NCBI GenBank assembly: GCA_002794735.1
Contig: NBAZ01000015.1
Location: 372,001 to 436,000, forward strand
DNA length: 64,000 nucleotides
DNA from: Pyrrhoderma lamaoense
Lineage: Eukaryota > Basidiomycota > Agaricomycetes > Hymenochaetales > Hymenochaetaceae
Direction: 5' to 3'
This document shows positions 48,588 through 61,363 of this stretch, one piece after another. Each line of letters begins with the position of its first letter. Positions within the stretch are counted from its first letter, which is position 1. A program made the position numbers and the translations under genes. Below the pieces are notes generated by a model. It searched no databases and was not told the DNA's origin. It saw nothing but the letters and a program-made list of their open reading frames with translations.

Positions 48588-49791
48588 AGGAATTTGATAT
48601 CGATGGATACATACCACGATATGAAATATCTGGTGAAGATGGTCTTGGAGAAACCTTCAAAGAAAGAAAGAAAATTGTGTAAATAACAGAGAAGGAATAC
48701 ACCTGTATCACAAGTGAAATATAAATCAGAGATTGAATATATATATAAATATATGACTGTGTGTGTATGCTTGACTAAGGGGTGTTTAGGTGAAACTCAC
48801 AAAACAAAAAGTCCGAAAAATCGCGATTTTGCACGCGATAGGAAAATACAACAACATCAACAATCTGAGTCTTCACTCAGGTCTTCGTTACCGTCGAATG
48901 CAATAGAATCATGTGGTATAGATAGACTTGATCCCAATCGCGATGTGACTCGCATATGAATGAAAAGACCTACAACTTCACCCCAACAAATCCTACCAAA
49001 TCATGAGCTGCATTATAATCGATATTACTCGGCCAGCCAGTTCTATCTGATGGTCATTTCAAATTAGCCCCGCCTGTATCTGGCGTCCTTTTATATGCCC
49101 TGTTGTATCACCACCTTTAAGACTATGGAAGCTGGATCTTATTTACTTAGGGGTTTCCTACTTATACCGATTTTTATTGATATAAATTCAAAGCGAAAAA
49201 ACTGTTGACATGATTATGTATTTTCATACCAAGCATATCTCTCTCAATTTGTTATTTCATTCTATGTTTTATGTATCAGTAGAAAGCTCTTATTTATACC
49301 TTTCTATGCATATTTTTAAATGTATCTATTTAGTTTGTGAATATCAAGTTTCAGGTGGGTACAAAAAGTGTTTGGATACCCCGATATAGATGAATGCGCT
49401 CATTTCTCCAGTGTATTCATCTCTGCACAATCTTGACTTATTCTTGCCTCTCAGTTCTATCCTTTCTTCTTGTTGTGATATTTTACTGACTTTTATCTTG
49501 TTTTTGGGGTGCAAATTGGACGAAAAGTGATTTTTTTCTTGCATTAGTTATATATATACCTGATCGTTGATTGCGTGTTCGAACCCCTTTTGAACCCACT
49601 CTTACATGTGTAATATCATGACTACATCGATCTTATCAACTGTTTTTTTCTCACTGTTCGTCATGCATCGGGTCCAATTATCCATGTGTTTTATATACTT
49701 ACTCTAACATGACGATGTATACTTTGATAACATGCTATATTAAGAGGCAGCGAACCTGTGGTCTCCTTTCCACCATATATCTCATATCATC
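48588..49791. other. Spacer between copies 2 and 3
   Basis: AT-rich, no supported gene. The right end carries a degenerate copy of the copy-2 promoter. Confidence 0.5.
49736..49776 (+). promoter_or_regulatory. Promoter-like block of copy 3
   Basis: TATATTAAGAGGCAG followed by TTTCCACCAT, parallel to the block before copy 2, ahead of the ATG at 49792. Confidence 0.5.
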
Positions 49792-52642
49792 ATGAGTAGA
49801 TCAATCAGGAAGCACCCATCTGATAACGAGGGCACGTCTGATCAAAAGAGGGTGCATAGAATTGATAGTACTCGTCCAGACACTGGCGCTGACTTTCCTG
49901 ATGCCCGATCGAAGAGTATGCTCAAAATTCAAACTCGTCTATACGTTAAATGCGAGACTCCTGACAAAGAAGTGTAAAAAAATATCCTTGCCCTTTCCAC
50001 TGCAGTGATTTTATCGAAAGCTGTCAAGGAGTCCCGGGAGACATATGATATGAGATATCTCGACCAAGCATTATAGAGTTATAATATCGGCTAAGAAAGG
50101 CTAAGTAAAATCCCTGATGGTAGCTTTGATAATCTGACTGGTAGTCTGAACAATATCATAAGTGGTAAATCCAACGGTACTGGGAGGAATGGAAGGCTTT
50201 CCTCTCGGATCGTGAGTGATTACTCTTAAAAATCTGTACTTTATTTTAATTAAATAACTTCGTTATGATATACGGTTACGCTACCAACAACGGCAACTAG
50301 AAAACCGATATGTCAATTTGATACTGTATATCCAATCTTCTGAAACAGGGAAATCTCGTGCCATTGATGAACTTGCAAAGAAGCACTTCGTGATCCCTAT
50401 TTGTTTAAGAAGGGGAGAAAAGGGTTTGTTTTTTCTATTACTTTCTAATTAACAAGCATTTGACTTATTTCCGCAGGTATTCCCCTCCTGATTTCCGGAC
50501 TCGAGATTATCTCACTGGCAGTGGTATTTCTGGAATAAGTATTATGGCCTTCCTTTCTGCACTGTTTTCTGTAACACAAAAATACTTGGAAGGCATTATT
50601 GATCGAAAGGGACTCAAAGTAGGTCCTGATTGGTATACTTCGCTTGCACAAGAGTTTCGATCTTTTATGGTGGAGGGACAAAGTATACAAAAACCTAGTA
50701 GAAATCGGAAATCATTTTATGATGAAGTCATTCAACTAGCTGAAGAGGTGAGGGGCTGTAATTTACTCAGGATCCATTAAAACTCCTAAATTAAACTCAT
50801 TGTTAGCTTAGGAATGATCCAGATATAAGCGATTTTGAGGATCTCATGTTGAGAAACATCAATGCATCGGGAGAACGGAGTGACAGTGGAATACATAACA
50901 AGCAGCCACACGAGGTCAATATGATGCTGTCCAGGATTTTTAAATCCTGCCACGCACTGTGTGCTCTATTAGAATATGGGCCTGAGAACATGGGTTCGCA
51001 ATCGGGGTCGCAGTCAACAACAGCTGATAATGATACATCATATTTCTCCCATGTCTCGGATGATTCGTCCACGAGAAACAGGGAAAAAATTCTTGATTCC
51101 GTCCCATTGATTATTCTTGCTTTCGATGAATCTTCGATCTTAATGGATGATAATGATGACGAGAATCCGGTGTTTGGAATGCTGCGCAGAAGGCTCAAGT
51201 TCTATATAGACTGCCAGATAATCTCGGTCTTTCTCTCAACAAAAGGACCACTTACCGCAACCGTTAAATCACCTAGTGTACCAGATCCTTCATTACGAAT
51301 AATGGGAAGCTCATACACTCTCAATCCTGCTTTTACTGGATGTACATTTGATGCATTTGCGATCAAAAATAAAGAATTGACAATGGATCTTGTTACATCG
51401 GAATATAATATGGCACATCTAGGTCGTCCCTTGTACGTCAATCTCTGAAACATTAATTCTAGGGAACTGACAAGTTATCGATAAGATGGGCGACGCTAGT
51501 AGATATTGCACCCTTTCTATGGGAAACTCTCATGGGGATTACGATAACAAAACTTCTCAACGTACCATACTATAGTCAACATTCCAGGCTCGATGCCATA
51601 CATTCCCTAGCTTGTTTATCTCAACGATTACCAATCAAGTTCTTGGAAACGACTCACATATCAGATCAAAAGAAATTGGTAGAAAACCACATGCGGATCT
51701 GCCTGAGAGCGGATCCGAATCATGAGCATATGGTAACAGTGTCATCCTCAGAACCATTACTATCTGAGGCAGCATTCATTGTGATGCAGAACAAAAACTT
51801 CCATGTGGAGGATGCTCTAATCTCTATTCTCAGTGGGCTCTCTACCAACAAAGGCGATCGGGAGAGCTGATTGTACTTTTACTACTTCTCCTTGCTAGGG
51901 ATGCGGCTGTCAAAAGTCTGAATGACGCAAAAATGTGGGAAGCATTCACTCCGTTAGAGGTTGATGGAAGGTTGGAGGAATGGAGACGATTTATCGATGT
52001 ACCAAGATTTATTGGAAGAATTCATGAAGGGAGTTGAAAAGGACTTTTCTGACCCTTCATACACCTCAATCACTTCGTCAAGGGTCATGATCAAGCACTA
52101 GTTGCTCGTCGCTTTCTCCCAGGTCTTATCTCTCGTGGATCCGGACTACTTTGCGCTAATGGTCATTCTGCTCATGCTATGGTTGGATACAACAAAGGGG
52201 AGGGCGTATTGAGGTTGAATCTGTCGGGTTCATATTAGTGCGAGTGGAGAACGACCCGATATACGACCGACCAGATATGGGTGAATTTGATCAAATGGAT
52301 AAAGTTGTCATTCGTGGTAGCAAGGACGATGAGAGTTATACGATCCTCCCTGTAATCCGAATATTCTTTGCTCTTTCTGCTGAAGAGCCTTGTATAGAGA
52401 CGAGGATAAAGACGGTGACGGTGACAGTGGGAAGGATGGAGAGATCATATACCGCATATGACATATGGTGCTCAGGGGTGTTTAGTGTGCAGTTTCTTGC
52501 AGTTGATCCCGCTAAGAAGGAAAAGTGGAGGGAGTTAGTTTATCTGAGTCGGGGATGAATGGATAACCATGTATCGGATACTAGTCAAAAGGAACCACAA
52601 GAGTACCTGGAGAGGATGAGTCCAGGAGCTAGTGTGATCTGA
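49792..52642 (+). pseudogene. Copy 3: decayed Crinkler/RHS-type nuclease gene
   Basis: Full-length relative of copy 2 with clear decay. The N-terminal part contains in-frame stops where copy 2 has sense codons (near 49975, 50072 and 50092), and TGG is replaced by TGA near 52556, after which homology continues to 52642. A Walker A-like ETGKSRAIDELAKKH is still readable near 50345, and Walker B IILAFDESSIL near 51112. There are frame shifts near 51868 and an apparent deletion around 52000-52050. The nuclease strand reads LVRVEND where copy 2 has SVQVKNN, so the catalytic Lys is lost. These substitutions cannot be explained by single-base deletion errors alone, so I call a true pseudogene. Confidence 0.75.
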
Positions 52643-54974
52643 TGTAGAATACTCAGATCAGTATAAAGTTTCAGTAAGGATGAGTATACCAATATCGTGG
52701 GCTACCTTCATCTAATCTACAATTTACCATGCATGAACTCGATTAGTCGAAGGGAGAGGGAGTCTATATGAGGGTGTGTAAAAGTGTTTAGTAAGTAGTT
52801 GATTGGGGTTCGGGTATCAAGTAGCCCGTAAAATTGAAACCTCATAGTACTATGTTGATCTTGTATATATTTATTATATATATTGAACTTATCTTGTGTA
52901 GCACAGTGACAGTCGGATTTATAAATTTAGTAGTACACACATAGGGCCTACCAACTTTAATCTCCATACTTGTCAGCGTCGATCGCTTCCCTTGTGTACG
53001 GGCTGTAGGAGATAATTGATGGGCATGATCGACATGATCTTCAACGGCACTAATACTGGTTATCAATACTCATCATTAACGATAAGGTGTGCTGAGTGTA
53101 GTCATTTCAGCCATAGCTTAGTCTCTGTGTATTTCACCGTCAGATCGGCCCAAAGGCCAACCATCTGTTTCATCTAAGATCTAGACGCGTTTTTTTTGTG
53201 TGCTAGGGGAAGATAGATTTATGAAGTTTCTTGACGGATTACAATTGCGTATCCTCATCTTCTCGGCACTCGATCCGACGACAGAAATCAGGGTAACTCA
53301 GAAGAATGGAAGCTCATAAAGAAGATAGGAGATAGGAGATGCTGAGGTGTCGCAAGCTGAGAGGGTGAGAAGTGATAGTAAGATGAAATAAAATGTAGGT
53401 GCCTTCTTTTCAAGCTCTGAACAGGTTGATTGATCTCACTATCTCATTTCAAATTTTTGCAATCTAATTTTCTCTTCATACAATTCGTACTTCTCCAAGC
53501 TGTTATTTTTAAACTGAATTTTAACTCTCTCTAGACCTAGGTTCTGAAGGAAGGAACAAAGATTAACAGATCAGGAGATTATTGGCATTGATGATCATGT
53601 TTCATCATCTTGAGATCCGAAACTGAGATTTATGCGCGTTGTAGTTCAGTAAGTCCCTTGCTGAGTTACTCGCGATGAGAACAAGAACGTTCTAGCCATG
53701 TTTTGCAAATATTTTTGAGTCCGTTTCGCTTCTTTTCATCGTCGTGTGTAGGTCCGTACGGAAGTAAGGCCCATATGTTGTCGCGATATGCAGCCGTAGT
53801 TCTCGGCTGTGTTTTCACTATTTTTTTTTCTAAATTTTCTCGATCGCTGTTTGTTTATATCCAGGGAAACGCTGCTTCTCAGCCTTTTCCAGTTCTTCCC
53901 TCTCTTTTTGTTCTTTTATAATAACTTCCCATCTATCTCTTACTTAGAGTGACGAGAGTGTAGCCAAAAATTCTCGATTCTGAGTTGACTTTTCTATAGT
54001 ATTCTCGTAGGTTCTTATCGTTGTTCACACCCGGCCCGCCATGCACTGCTCCATCCGTGGGTACGCCCCCGAGAGGTACTGAGTGCCAAGTATCATCGTT
54101 GGAGGTCTCAGAGCCATCTGACTCAAACCCTCTAAACAAGCATCGAGGGCTGACGGGTGTCGGCGTTCGGCGCAGGGCTTAGATAAGACAAAACTCAAAT
54201 TTTCAGCAAGAAAGGAACCTACTCCCCATTTTATTTTTATATTTCTCATCGGCATCAGAGACAACACGAGGGTGGAAGTTGAGAAGAGGAAGGAGAAGAT
54301 CACTAGACGATTATTATAACATATCAAGCATTTGTTGGTGTTGGAGAAGGGAAAAACATAGAGCACAAGTGCAGATTTGAACACCGGACCGATTGTCGGT
54401 GGAGCAGAGTTTGGATAATTATTAATATTGGGGTGAGTTGCTTGTACAATATCTTTACTTTTTTGCTCCCTTTTCCATCGTCATTTCATTGTTCTGTTTT
54501 GTATTCGCGGTCTAGACGCTCTGTGGCTGCGGTGTTGCCGAGGGGCCCTTTCTTTGATCATTACTGACACAGCTCTTTTACGCTTTCTAGTCCTTATATC
54601 GTATTGTCAAACCTTCATCCTGCGCACACAATACTATTGACTACTATCGTCACGCAAAGGACAAGGAGATAGCGCACCACTACTAAGCTACCTCGGTACA
54701 TCTTTAACGACTCTTATAACCCCAAGCGCCTCTCATCTATACATCATAACTGAACCACCCGCAATCATCTAGGTGTGTGGGATCCACTCGATATCATGTC
54801 TGCGTGTTTTCTAACTAAATTAATTAAATATGAATTTCATATCCCAAACATGTGTTCACTTTGTCTTTGACACAGACTACTTAAAGTAAGCAGCTAACGA
54901 AATCGACTACTCGAATCCAACCCTGTAGGACTTCATCAAGAGTAGACCAAGCACTTTCAAAATACCGACTCACA
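52643..54974. other. 2.3 kb intergenic region, no gene seen
   Basis: No supported gene. A minus-strand stretch at 53933-54139 has a Gly/Asp/Ser-rich, protein-like composition but no ATG or neighbours that would make a gene. The right end should carry the 5' UTR and promoter of the Prm10-like gene. Confidence 0.4.
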
Positions 54975-57900
54975 ATGTCGGCCAATAACGGCAGCAACAC
55001 TGCTCTCCCTGCATCTAGCAATCCCGGATCAAGTCCTTCTTCCCTTGTTGCTCCTCTTCCGCAGTCACAACGGTCAGGATCAGGATATCTGTCAGAACCA
55101 CATCTCACCGATTCAGAACGACCTGCAGCTGCGCCGACCGACACAGACCTGAAGCCCAATTCGAAACCTACGCTCTTCAATACCGGTTCGACGTCATTGT
55201 CATCGTCACCGGGAGATCAGGCTCTAGTTAAAGGAGGTCATAGCGCATCTACCGAATGCATAGAAGCAGGCGGGAGCAACAAAGCCATGGCTTACAACAA
55301 CAATAACAGCTCGAATGCTAGTATCAGCAATAACACACACAGCCAGCAACCTTCTGGGAGTGGTACCAGCACTGAAAAAGGTACGAAAACACCATTGAGA
55401 AAGAATGTACAGTGGGCTGCTAGCACAAAGGGCGAAGGACCTATGCGCAGTGAATCGGGCCTAGTTCATCCTTGCCTGGAAATAATGGGAATGGTTCATC
55501 CAACCGGAGCAGCTTGTATGGATATGGTAGCGGGAATGGGTATACGTACGGGTACAACTACAGTGGGGCAAACAACGGATATGCTCGAGGTCGGGATAAC
55601 TCTGGCAATGGTGTATTGCGGCATAAGAGTGTGCACCACTTGGATTCGGCAGGTCTTGATGTAAGTGATTCTCCTTTTCTGTCACTCTTCTATCTTCGCC
55701 GTTTCGCTATTGGCTCGGCTACCCTCATCTTTGATTCGTTCAAATGCCTTGCTCGGGGTAATGGGAAATCTTTCGAGTCAACTTGCTAAATAGCTCGGTG
55801 GCTGTAGTCTTCTCTAATCTCCCATGCCACTCCTCTAGTCTCTTTCCTACATGCCATTTATGCCACCAACTTGTTTTGTATTTTTCTATCTTTAGACCCA
55901 TTTCTTTTCACCCTTATTCCACCCCATAAATTTTCAAGAAACACCTTCATGAACTTCTGCGTTCACTCAACCTCCGTTGCTATCAAGAAGTGCTTCGTCT
56001 ATTCTTCTACTTTTTTTTCACATTCTTCTTTTTTCCCTTTAACGGCCATCGACACGCGGTCCGGGTTTACCGATTACGAAAATCGGATGTCTAGTCTTCC
56101 ATGATTAAATTGATGCGGGATGGAGTCGGGCGTATCAATCTAGGGTCCATTGAATGTGATGACGAGTCCGAGGATGGCCGCTGACGCTTCATCAATTTGG
56201 TGTCGGTCTCGGAGGACGGAAGAAGAAACGGATCAAGTTTTCCTCTTTCACTCTTGAAAATCGCTACTTTGAAGAACTGAAGGACTTGCTTTCTGTCTAC
56301 ATCGTTGCCATCTTCAATTTTTTTGACAGACGAACGCTAGTACTGGTATGCTTGTGACTGTGCGAAATCCACAAATGTGTATGCGCATATCTCCGCTTCC
56401 ACCACCAAAGTTGCCATGACGTCATTGATATGTGTCCTCATCTGGCTTCTAGTTCAGTCCGCATATTAGTTTTCACTACGTGTACTCGCCTTTTCATTTC
56501 ACCTTCTATCTATTCTTATCATAGGAGGGTGCAGCGATCCTGAATTCGACTAATTCTGTTTTCCGAATTGGGGAGGGTATGTTTTTTCTGGAGCCGAGAC
56601 GACACGAAGGACAAATGGATTGTTATTTTTCTGCCGAGGGCGCTATCTGCATGTTGTTTGTCAACCGTGTTCGATTAAAATCGGGTACATCTATGCCCAT
56701 TCTGTTTCGTTGCCAAACGTCTAGCTTTATTCGTTTCACCCATCTTATTCGTCTTCTTTGCTTTTTTTTCCTTTTTTCGCCTCTTGCTCCGAACAAAACA
56801 ATTACTAACTGACTATCTTCTTTAGCCTGAGGGGTTCAAAGAACTCACTAACGCCCTCGAGTTGCATCAGTCCGACTCAAAGACTCGTATCAACTCCAAA
56901 GTTGATCCCACAGCTGCAAACACAGAGGCAAATAAAAACTCAATTTCGATAGACTTGCCCAATATACCTTCTGCATCAACCTCTCGTCCTCTTTCGGCAC
57001 CAGGTGGTGCAGGTGGGAGGCGTCCACCTCCGCGGCTTGCTTCACTTCCTCCTAATCCGTTTGCAAATGTAAAGCCTAGTGTTAATGATGATAAACAACA
57101 AAACTCCCAGAGCAATGGTAGCGGAACGAAAGAGACTGATCACTCAAGCTCGTACGCACGAAATCCTTTTAGTCCGGTCTTTACTCCAAGAACACTGAGT
57201 CCGATTCACAGTGATAATGGCAGTGCGGTGGCCTCATCCAGAGAAGCAAGTCCAACTAGGGCTGTGCCTGGAGGGGAAGTCATAATTGAACCAATGGAAA
57301 CAGCAGGCTTGCCTGAGCCTTTAACTGCAAGACCCATCCTTGCTCCAGGAAAGGAAATAGACGAAGAAATGGAAGCTGAGATGTTGGCTGAGGAGCAGAA
57401 GAAGCGTTTTGAGAGAAAGGCATCTAAGGTGAGTTTGTGAAATTAACTCTGCTTCGATAATATTATAGCTGACATTGGTCCTCCTATCAGCTTGTTCGTG
57501 TTCATGCGCGAGGTGGGTTCCAGGTTTTGGCTGGCTTCAAAGGGAACAAAGCAACGGCGCATATGGCTCCTGAAGATATCGATACTGAAGCTCCGCTTCC
57601 ACGTCGGGCTTCTCGTACATCGAAAAGACGGTCCAAAATTTTGGGCTCTATCCGTAAGAAACTCAGGAACAGGGGCTCTAAATCGAAGGCTTCATCTGAT
57701 TCAGCAGAGAAGGAAAAGGGAAGAGAAAGTCCTGACGAGCAGAGCGAGGAAGAGGAAGAAGATTTAGAGGGTCAAAGGGGTTCTGTACCTGTAGGGAACC
57801 CACCCCTTGCTCTTGGAAGCGGGGTCCTCGGTGCGTTGTTGACTCTATACAATTCCGACCAGCGCTCTGGCTTTAGTACACCAGGAGATAGGACACCCTC

Positions 57901-60603
57901 TGGTTCCGAGCCCCCAACCCCCACTCACGAAAAATTCGATAAGGGAAAAGAAAAAGAGAGGCATGATTACTTCGGAAGACATGCAAAGTCTAGAGAGAGG
58001 AAGGAAAGACGAGATGCCGAAAGAGGGAGACAACTAGAGAGTGCAAGAGAGAGGGAAAGAGTGGAGTGGCTTGAGATGCAAGAGAAGAGACAAAAGAGTG
58101 GTGAAAGGCAAAGCGAAGATAGAGAACGAGAGAATAGAGTGCCAGCTCGTTCACCCTCGAACGGCCCTCATCCGAGCGAGTCTATGAACTTGTCACGACA
58201 AACAACACATCAGAGCCAGCAAAGCGAGTCTCCGATGTCTACCCCACCTCATCCATTTTATGCTCAACGATTTGGTACACGCTCCCTTCAATCGCTGCGT
58301 GAACCCCTTCATAAGGTTTCGTCTGCTATCAATCTTACGTCACTTATTGGTAGAGATAGTCGTCCGGCCCAGGCAAGGAATGGTGGGGGTGTATTTGGGA
58401 CCTTGATTGCAAGCACGGGTAATATCACAGGAGTTGCTGCCCCCCATCAGTCACGCATCGCACCAAACACGAAACGCCCGGGATATCATCTGAGTAGATA
58501 CTCTGTTGAAGAAATTCCATCCCGAAAATCTATCAACCGCTCAGGTGCAAGTACACCTTCTTCAGTAAGCCCCAGTGGTTTACTTCCACCTGGTGATGCA
58601 AGGTTTCCTCGAGGTACTTCAACAAGTGCTCCATCTACCCCACTGAAACGTTCCTTGGACATCCCCGCTATCTCCTTGCAAGAAATGTCTCCCAACCAGG
58701 GCGCTATGAGCCCTGTCAGTAATGAGTCACCTGCGAGCGAGACACCACTAATGGAGCGGGGACATAAAGGTTCAAAAAGCTTGGATGGATTGACATTGGC
58801 GGATACGACTGATGCAGATATCAAATTTTCCCATAACCGAGCAGCATCAGATACTCAAAGTCTTGGACTAACAGTCGTTCCTACTCGGGACTCTGACTTT
58901 ACACCACAAAAAGGCAGTGGTGGAAAGAAAAAATGGGCAGGAATTTTGAAAGACTTTCCTCGTAACTATAGTTCCGGAATTACCAGTGGTTGGTCGAGTG
59001 TTGTCGGTACTCCTGGTGCTGATAATGGAAGCTACAGTGAATCTGGAGACTATTGGGATGAAAAGCGTCGCCGGCCGACAGCTAAAGATATGGTCAATGA
59101 GGAAAAGAAGAAGCGGAAGAGGAAAAAGGCCGAGATCTATATAACAAGACACGTTGCTGAGGTTCTTTCCCGTCAAGAATTCATCTTAAAGCTTGCGAGA
59201 GCGTTCATGATGTTTGGAGCACCGAGTCATCGGCTTCCTGCACAGATTCAAGCAACGGCTCGCGTTTTAGACATTGAGTTAAGCTGCATGTACCTTCCGG
59301 ATGTCATGCTGATTTCCTTTGACGATGCGTCGACGAGCACAAGTAATATAAAATTTATCAAACAAGGTGCCGCTTTGAACCTAAGCAAGTTACAAGATGC
59401 GTACGATTTGTACTGGAAGGTTATTCACGATGAAGTCTCTGTGAATGATGCTAGCAGAGATTTGGATATGTTAATGCGTGCACGACCAGCATATAGAGCT
59501 TGGCAGCTTGCACTGTTTGGAGGTTTTTGCTCTGCTGCTATCTGTGTCGTATCCTTCTCAGGAAGTTTCATTGATGCACTCATATCATTCCCACTTGGAT
59601 TTTTGCTCGTTGTGATCCAGATGTTGTCAGTTCGGAATGAACTATATTCTAATGTCTTTGAGTACGTCCATCTTCACATGTTCTAGAACGGGAGAATCGT
59701 CTTACTAATCATCCATGTATCTAGAATAACCGTAGCCACTCTTTTAAGTTTCTTATCCGCAGTCTTTGCAGGAACGCACCACTTTTGCTATTCAGCAGTC
59801 GCATCAGGTTCTATTGTGCTTATCCTTCCAGGTTTCCTCGTTCTGAATGGTTCACTTGAGCTTTCTTCGCGGAATATCGTCTCAGGAGCCGTTCGACTTT
59901 GTTATGCAATCATGTATGCTCTTTTCCTCGGTTTTGGGCTGTCTATTGGTGGAACATTATATGAAACAGTAACAGGAAAGTCTGTAACTGATCCTGAGGA
60001 TTACACATGCTCTTCAAGCCACGATGTTGATGGGCCATGGTATCAGAGGACCCCGAGTGCATATTGGTCATTTTTGACAGTTCCTATGTTCAGTCTCTTC
60101 CTTAGCTTGAGGAACCATGCAAATTACAAAAAGAAGGAACTCGTAAGTACATTTAGCGTATATGATCTACCTTTCATTAGACATCTGATTTTTGACAAAA
60201 ATCATAGCTCGTCACCGTATTGATTTCTTGCATTGGTTGGACCTGCAATCATTTCTCTTCCTTAAAATTCCCCTCGCGTAGTGATGTTACCTCTGCTATC
60301 GGTGCATTTTCAGTTGGCTTTATCGCGAACTTATACGGTCGATTCTTTTCTGGAAATGCATTCGTCATCATGATCACTGGCATCTTATTCCAACTGCCAT
60401 CAGGGTTGGGTAATGGTGGATTAATCACATTTGCAAGCCAAAATAACTCTAGCGGAAGTTCTACGTCCTACTTGTCAGGGTTCAGGACTGCATTACAGCT
60501 TATCTCCGTAAGCGTGGGCTTGACGGTTGGGTTGGGAATCTCCCTTGTAGTGATCTTCCCTATCCAATCAAGGAAGAGAGCTGGCGGAATTTTCAGTCTG
60601 TGA
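54975..60603 (+). CDS. Prm10-like membrane protein with ThrE/DUF1212 domain
   Basis: Multi-pass membrane protein of the fungal pheromone-regulated membrane protein 10 family; the ThrE domain is related to bacterial threonine/serine exporters. Five exons: 54975-55660, 56826-57428, 57491-59661, 59725-60142 and 60208-60603; about 1,424 residues. The first ~950 residues are disordered and rich in Ser, Pro, Asn and charged residues. Conserved features begin with HLDSAGLD joined to PEGFKELTNALE, then LVRVHARGGFQVLAGF and ITRHVAEVLSRQEFILKLARAFMMFGAPSH; the latter opens the ThrE domain (residue ~980), with LSCMYLPDVMLISFDD and roughly ten hydrophobic segments to the C-terminus. One frame break near 55467 fits one missing base. 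The first intron is very large (1,165 bases). Transported substrate is not known. Confidence 0.88.
55661..56825 (+). other. Large (1,165-base) intron with coding-like fragments
   Basis: It lies between GTAAGT after SAGLD and TTTAG before PEGFKEL, a junction that keeps the family motif GLDPEGF. Inside, three successive frames look like one protein if a base is restored at each junction: DTRSGFTDYENRMSSLP (to 56100), MIKLMRDGVGRINLG (from 56101) and FGVGLGGRKKKRIKF (from 56196). A further open frame runs from about 56525 to 56812. I do not recognise any of them. Confidence 0.35.
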
Positions 60604-61363
60604 GGTGTACCAACTCGCACCCACCCTACAAATCATAATGATTTATGCTGCGAAATATCTGTATACATGTCATATAATAAAAAAAGTAACTTTCTCTTCC
60701 AGGATTTTCAAAATGTATTTCTCCACTTTAATATCTTCCCTTCCTGTATCTGTAATTTCATTTCTTCCTTGTTCCTTTCATATTCTCTTCATTTTTCTGT
60801 CATATCAAAAGCATCTGTACAAAATCTTCCTTCCCTCTCTGCTCATAATGTAATTGCACAAACTAGACCAGTATATGGACTTCATAGATACACATTGGAT
60901 ATATACATAGACTTACTTTTCTTTTCCTTCGTCCTTAGATTGCATCGTTTTTTCTTCATTTTTCTCATATCCTCTTTCTCTTCTCTTATTTTTTTCCGCG
61001 TATATAATAGTTATGCGTTCCTTACATCACTATGCCTCGAATGAATCATGCACCTCCTTTATTAAGTTTCCCTGAATTCCCGTTACTTTCCCCTCTTTTT
61101 TTCTCTCTCTTTGGTGTAAATGAATAAGTTTAATTTCACTTTCTGAGTGATGAGTTTTGTCAATGAATGTCAACATTAAAGGACTGATTCAATAATTGGA
61201 TGACTGGAAACGAATTACGTGACCAAGTAACGTGCCGCCAGTCACAAAATGACAGTCACATCTCATAAAGCCCTTCACCGCTTTCGTATTTACTTCTCGG
61301 TCTCGCGACCATTATTACACTATAGCCGCCACTCAATACCCGTAAATACTATTCTCGTGAGAT
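60604..61363. other. Intergenic, no gene seen
   Basis: Pyrimidine-rich spacer holding the 3' UTR of the Prm10-like gene and the promoter of the cyclin gene. Open frames at 60605-61044 are compositional. Confidence 0.5.

Noticed and set aside
49570..49590. GTTCGAACCCC resembling a tRNA T-loop
   Set aside because: No matching acceptor, D or anticodon arms can be folded around it.
54025..54384. 119-codon minus-strand frame
   Set aside because: Non-ATG context, competing frames with equal plausibility, no homologous motif and no splice model.
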